From positions 1 to 7,502 of the forward strand of contig JASHVC010000030.1 in the NCBI GenBank assembly GCA_030039655.1: a stretch of 7,502 nucleotides of DNA, in the 5' to 3' direction. This stretch comes from Xanthobacteraceae bacterium. GTDB taxonomy: Bacteria; Pseudomonadota; Alphaproteobacteria; Rhizobiales; Xanthobacteraceae. Under the pieces are notes generated by a model. That model saw only the letters and a program-made list of their open reading frames with translations. It was not told the origin of the DNA and did no database searches. Made by a program: the position numbers and the translations under genes. Shown one piece after another: positions 5,378 through 7,502 of the stretch. The first letter of the stretch is position 1. Every line of letters begins with the position of its first letter.

Positions 5378-7011
5378 CGATACGCGTCCAGCAGCACCTC
5401 GTTGACTTCGTCTGAAAAGCGCTTACGGCGCCCGTCAAGCAAGACCCGATCCGCGTCTTCTGGATCGGGCAGCGCGCCCGGCATGCCGTGCTCCAAAAGA
5501 GCACGCGCACAGCCGGCCCAATCGCCGCCGTCGACCGGCTCGTTGCACGACGCCCAGCTCAACGTGCCAGCGACATTGTCGCCGTAGCCGTGCTCCTCTT
5601 TCCAACTGGCGCCGTGCTCCAGAAGGAATCGCGTCAATCCCGCATTGCCGCGAAACACCGCAAGATTGAGCGCGGTCGCGTTCCAGTCGCCGCCGCGAAC
5701 GGCAATCGGCCAGCCCAATTCGACCATAAGCCGGACCCCCACGTCGGCGCCCTCTGCGGCCAGGTCCGGCAGCGTCCGCAACTGCGCCAGTGGTAGCGCC
5801 GCGGGCAAGTCGGCGCGTGTCGAGCGAATACGTCGCGCCTCGGTCTCATCACCGCGTGCGCAGGCCGCAATAAACTCTTCTTCCTGCGAGACCGGTTTCG
5901 CCGCGCCGTGCTCAGCGAGCAACGTAGCGACCTCGCCCAGTCCCAATTGCAACGCAAAACTGTGGGCGGTAATGCCGCCGCCAGTCTTTGCGGACGGATC
6001 GGCGCCCGCCTTCAACAGCGCTTCCACATGCGCGCATGACCGCCGGCGCTTAATCGCCCAAAGGAGCGGCGAGCCCCAATAGGTCAGCGGCTGATTGCGT
6101 TCGTTCGCATCGGCGCCGTGCTGTAGCAGCAGTTCGAGCAAAGCCAGATTATCGAAGTCGAGCGCCCGGAAAAGCGCATTGCTGCCGCTGATGCGAGCGC
6201 CATTTTCCAGAAGCAAACGGACGCACTTGAGATCGTCCACCGCATGGTACAGCGACTCGCCGTCGTTTGGATCCGCTCCGCTCTCGAGCAATAACTTGGC
6301 GAGTTCCGCATCGTGACTCACCCCGACGGCACCGTAGAGGGCCGACAACGGATATTTGTCGTTCGGGCTTGTTACCGAGGCCGGAGGCCAGCGATCGCCG
6401 ATCCGCTGGTTAGGATCTGCGCCGGCCGAAAGCAGAAACCGCGCGCAACCATGAAGCCGCTCGCGAAATTCCGTCACCTGCAACAGGGTTGAATGGGTCA
6501 CCGCGACAAGCGGGGGCAACAGCAACGGCCCGCCCGGACGATTGACCCACCCGGGATCGGACCTTGTCGCCTGTCGCAACGCAGCCTCATCCCCAGTGGC
6601 ACAGGCAGCATACGGATCACCTCCCGCGAGATCAGGATTTTCGGCGAGCATGCGAGCAGCGGCTCGAGGACTTGCACGATTGTCCCTGCCATGGACGTGG
6701 CCGGAATAGACGAGCTTCAGCCAATTCGATGAGCGGCTAGCCTGATCGCCACGCGACACCGAATTCGCTTCGACGTAGCTCTTCAGGTCAATCCATGAGA
6801 CGAAACCGTATTCACGCGCCACGCACGAATGCGCGTCGTGCAGACCGAGTTTGAGCGAGACGATCTCATCGTCGCTGCGGCCTGCGGCGGCTGGTAATGC
6901 CTGACGAAACCGGTCGGTGGCTTCCGCGTCGCGTCTTCGGTAAAGACGGATCAGTTCTTTGGCTTGTTTCTTCAGATGGTCGATATTCGACCGTTCGGGC
7001 AATCGCTTCAT
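5374..7011 (-). CDS. Ankyrin-repeat protein with conserved N-terminal helical domain
   Basis: A 545-residue cytoplasmic protein with no signal peptide or membrane segment. Residues 9-80 form an N-terminal domain (NIDHLKKQAKELIRLYRR ... CVAREYGFVSWIDLKSYVEA) of a type that precedes ankyrin repeats in many bacterial proteins. Residues 131-512 hold about ten or eleven ankyrin-like units, often degenerate. The clearest end in CARFLLSAGADPN (189-201), LAKLLLESGADPND (237-250), CVRLLLENGA (263-272), LLELLLQHGADANE (291-304), HVEALLKAGADPS (328-340), VATLLAEHGA (361-370), LTRFLLEHGAS (459-469) and CARALLEHGM (501-510). Ankyrin arrays bind proteins; the partner is unknown and no enzymatic domain is seen. 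The start is secured by GGAGGT (plus-strand 7017-7022) 5 nt before the ATG. It faces the UbiD unit convergently and is divergent from the exported protein to the right, so it is probably an independent gene, unrelated to the catabolic locus. Confidence 0.92.
   Translation of the reverse strand: MKRLPERSNIDHLKKQAKELIRLYRRRDAEATDRFRQALPAAAGRSDDEIVSLKLGLHDAHSCVAREYGFVSWIDLKSYVEANSVSRGDQASRSSNWLKLVYSGHVHGRDNRASPRAAARMLAENPDLAGGDPYAACATGDEAALRQATRSDPGWVNRPGGPLLLPPLVAVTHSTLLQVTEFRERLHGCARFLLSAGADPNQRIGDRWPPASVTSPNDKYPLSALYGAVGVSHDAELAKLLLESGADPNDGESLYHAVDDLKCVRLLLENGARISGSNALFRALDFDNLALLELLLQHGADANERNQPLTYWGSPLLWAIKRRRSCAHVEALLKAGADPSAKTGGGITAHSFALQLGLGEVATLLAEHGAAKPVSQEEEFIAACARGDETEARRIRSTRADLPAALPLAQLRTLPDLAAEGADVGVRLMVELGWPIAVRGGDWNATALNLAVFRGNAGLTRFLLEHGASWKEEHGYGDNVAGTLSWASCNEPVDGGDWAGCARALLEHGMPGALPDPEDADRVLLDGRRKRFSDEVNEVLLDAYR
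5445..5469. terminator. Strong hairpin just past the convergent stop codons (possible terminator-like element)
   Basis: CCCGATCC (5445-5452) and GGATCGGG (5462-5469) form a perfect 8-bp stem with a 9-nt loop, 68 nt beyond the stop of the binding-fold gene and inside the 3' end of the ankyrin coding region. A second perfect 7-bp stem with a CAAAA loop follows at 5487-5505. Neither is followed by a T-run, so they are not classic intrinsic terminators, but either could stabilise or define the 3' end of the UbiD-operon transcript. The second is partly explained by codons for the ankyrin LLEHG motif. Confidence 0.3.
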
Positions 7012-7066
7012 TGCGGACCTCCGTGCATTTGGTCGCCGACGGCCCGCAACACCGGCTGCACAAAGG

Positions 7067-7072
7067 TGTCAA
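7067..7072 (-). promoter_or_regulatory. Candidate -35 box (TTGACA) for the ankyrin gene
   Basis: On the minus strand a perfect TTGACA (7072-7067) is followed 17 bp later by TTGCGG (7049-7044), a very poor -10. A start near 7037 would give a short leader of about 26 nt that still contains the GGAGGT site. Alphaproteobacterial -10 elements are loose, so this is possible but weak. Confidence 0.2.
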
Positions 7073-7137
7073 TTTCTATCTTGAAAGCTGCAAGTGGGTT
7101 CAACCCTGCCCGCGGGCCCGGATGCGGCTTGCACCGC

Positions 7138-7162
7138 AACAGAGATAATACGGGGCGGTTCC
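7138..7162 (-). promoter_or_regulatory. Possible EcfG-type (general stress sigma factor) promoter for the ankyrin gene
   Basis: On the minus strand GGAAC (7162-7158) is followed after exactly 16 bp by TGTT (7141-7138). The alphaproteobacterial EcfG consensus is GGAAC, 16-17 bp, then CGTT, so 8 of 9 fixed bases match. It would leave a leader of about 120 nt before the ATG at 7011. If real, the ankyrin gene would belong to the general stress regulon. It is a single motif match. Confidence 0.25.
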
Positions 7163-7250
7163 GCACTGGTCAACGCAAGCGGTGCTCGGAGCATCTCCTG
7201 AGTTCAAATTTCGGCGCATCGCCGGAGGGCCATGTGGAAGGGACGAACCC

Positions 7251-7297
7251 TTTCCGGTACGATTCCGGTCGGACGGCCCGGTCCGGAAATCCGGAAT
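7251..7297. repeat. Cluster of four TTCCGG/CCGGAA half-sites upstream of the exported protein
   Basis: TTTCCGG (7251-7257) and ATTCCGG (7262-7268) lie 11 bp apart in direct orientation. CCGGAAA (7283-7289) and CCGGAAT (7291-7297) lie 8 bp apart in the opposite orientation. Each left arm has an exact 7-bp complement among the right arms, in the interlocked order a-b-a'-b'. The cluster ends 27 bp before the ATG at 7325, where an operator or a structured mRNA leader would act. Confidence 0.45.
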
Positions 7298-7324
7298 TGG
7301 GAACCACACATCAGGATGACAGGC

Positions 7325-7502
7325 ATGATTGCGGACGCTGATCGCATCGTATTGCGTTTTGTATTTTGCATGACTCTCGCGCTGCTTCCCACGATGGCGG
7401 CCAGCAATCCGGCGCCGGCACAGGAACTCGGTCTCGCTGCCAAGAAGCCGGTCGTCGCCGCCGCCTGCAAACTGTGCCCTTGGGGCACCATCGCCGATGT
7501 GC
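7325..7502 (+). CDS. Exported protein with early CKLC motif, N-terminus only (cut by window edge)
   Basis: An open frame starts at ATG 7325 (or in-frame ATG 7316) and runs off the right edge with 59 codons visible. The 7325 start is preferred because AGGA (7313-7316) sits 8 nt before it. Residues 1-33 look like a Sec signal peptide: a charged start ending in Arg11, a hydrophobic stretch FVFCMTLALLPTMA (12-25), and a c-region with a likely signal peptidase I site around SNPAPAQ (27-33). The mature chain begins near Gln33/Glu34, then KKPVVAAACKLCPWGTIADV with Cys48 and Cys51 close together. The short post-signal segment rising into 'ACK-CPWG' vaguely recalls binding-protein-like exported proteins, possibly TRAP/TAXI solute receptors. 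Too little is visible to assign a family. The CxxC pair lacks the following His of a haem-c site, so redox or metal roles are only possibilities. Confidence 0.65.
   Translation, partial: MIADADRIVLRFVFCMTLALLPTMAASNPAPAQELGLAAKKPVVAAACKLCPWGTIADV

Larger units (their letters stand above)
7012..7324. other. Divergent intergenic region (313 bp) with inverted repeats; no gene seen
   Basis: This gap separates the start of the ankyrin gene (leftward) from the start of the exported protein (rightward). I find no convincing coding frame or tRNA. It holds three small perfect palindromes: GGGTT-C-AACCC (7096-7106), CCCGCGGG (7109-7116), and TGCGG-CTTGCA-CCGCA (7123-7138). It also holds a cluster of TTCCGG/CCGGAA half-sites near the rightward gene (7252-7296) and candidate leftward promoter motifs. 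It most probably carries both promoters and their operators. Confidence 0.6.

Noticed and set aside
5487..5505. Perfect 7-bp hairpin taken alone as a terminator
   Set aside because: The inverted repeat follows naturally from codons for the ankyrin LLEHG motif and has no T-run; kept only as a companion to the first hairpin.
6897..7341. Short plus-strand frames across the ankyrin start and the intergenic region
   Set aside because: They begin inside the ankyrin gene on the wrong strand, show no protein-like pattern and have no ribosome binding site.

Overview
The window is GC-rich, with strong G/C bias at third codon positions, tightly packed genes and clear GGAGG-type ribosome binding sites. 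With its gene families this fits a metabolically versatile soil alphaproteobacterium (Bradyrhizobium / Rhodopseudomonas / Xanthobacteraceae-like). That placement is inferred from composition and gene style only; no marker gene is present. I see no tRNA, rRNA, CRISPR array, insertion sequence or phage gene.

Layout. (1) Positions 1-2767, minus strand: a leftward operon of a crotonase-family enoyl-CoA hydratase (1940-2767), an AMP-forming acyl-CoA ligase (534-1943, overlapping the hydratase by 4 bp as ATGA), and, after an 81-bp gap, the N-terminal 150 codons of an FrsA-like alpha/beta hydrolase that runs off the left edge. (2) 2768-2977: a divergent promoter region. (3) 2978-5377, plus strand: a UbiD-family prenylated-FMN decarboxylase, followed after one stop codon and one sense codon by an NMT1/SsuA-like periplasmic-binding-fold protein with no signal peptide. 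(4) 5374-7011, minus strand: a large ankyrin-repeat protein that converges on region 3 and shares a CTAG stop palindrome with it. (5) 7012-7324: a 313-bp divergent intergenic region with several inverted repeats and possible promoters. (6) 7325 to the right edge, plus strand: the start of an exported protein with an early CKLC motif, cut off by the window.

How the genes may work together. The two divergent units around position 2870 look like one catabolic locus. A carboxylic acid would be activated to its CoA thioester (ligase), hydrated or otherwise processed by a crotonase, and hydrolysed or cleaved (hydrolase). UbiD would remove or add a carboxyl group on an aromatic or alpha,beta-unsaturated acid. 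The substrate cannot be read from sequence, and no regulator, UbiX flavin prenyltransferase, permease or ATPase is present.

The most interesting element is the UbiD plus leaderless binding-fold pair. The second protein cannot have an export signal, because the UbiD stop codon lies in its own frame 3 nt upstream of its ATG. It is therefore probably cytoplasmic, and may be an enzyme or a substrate-handling partner of UbiD rather than a transporter component.
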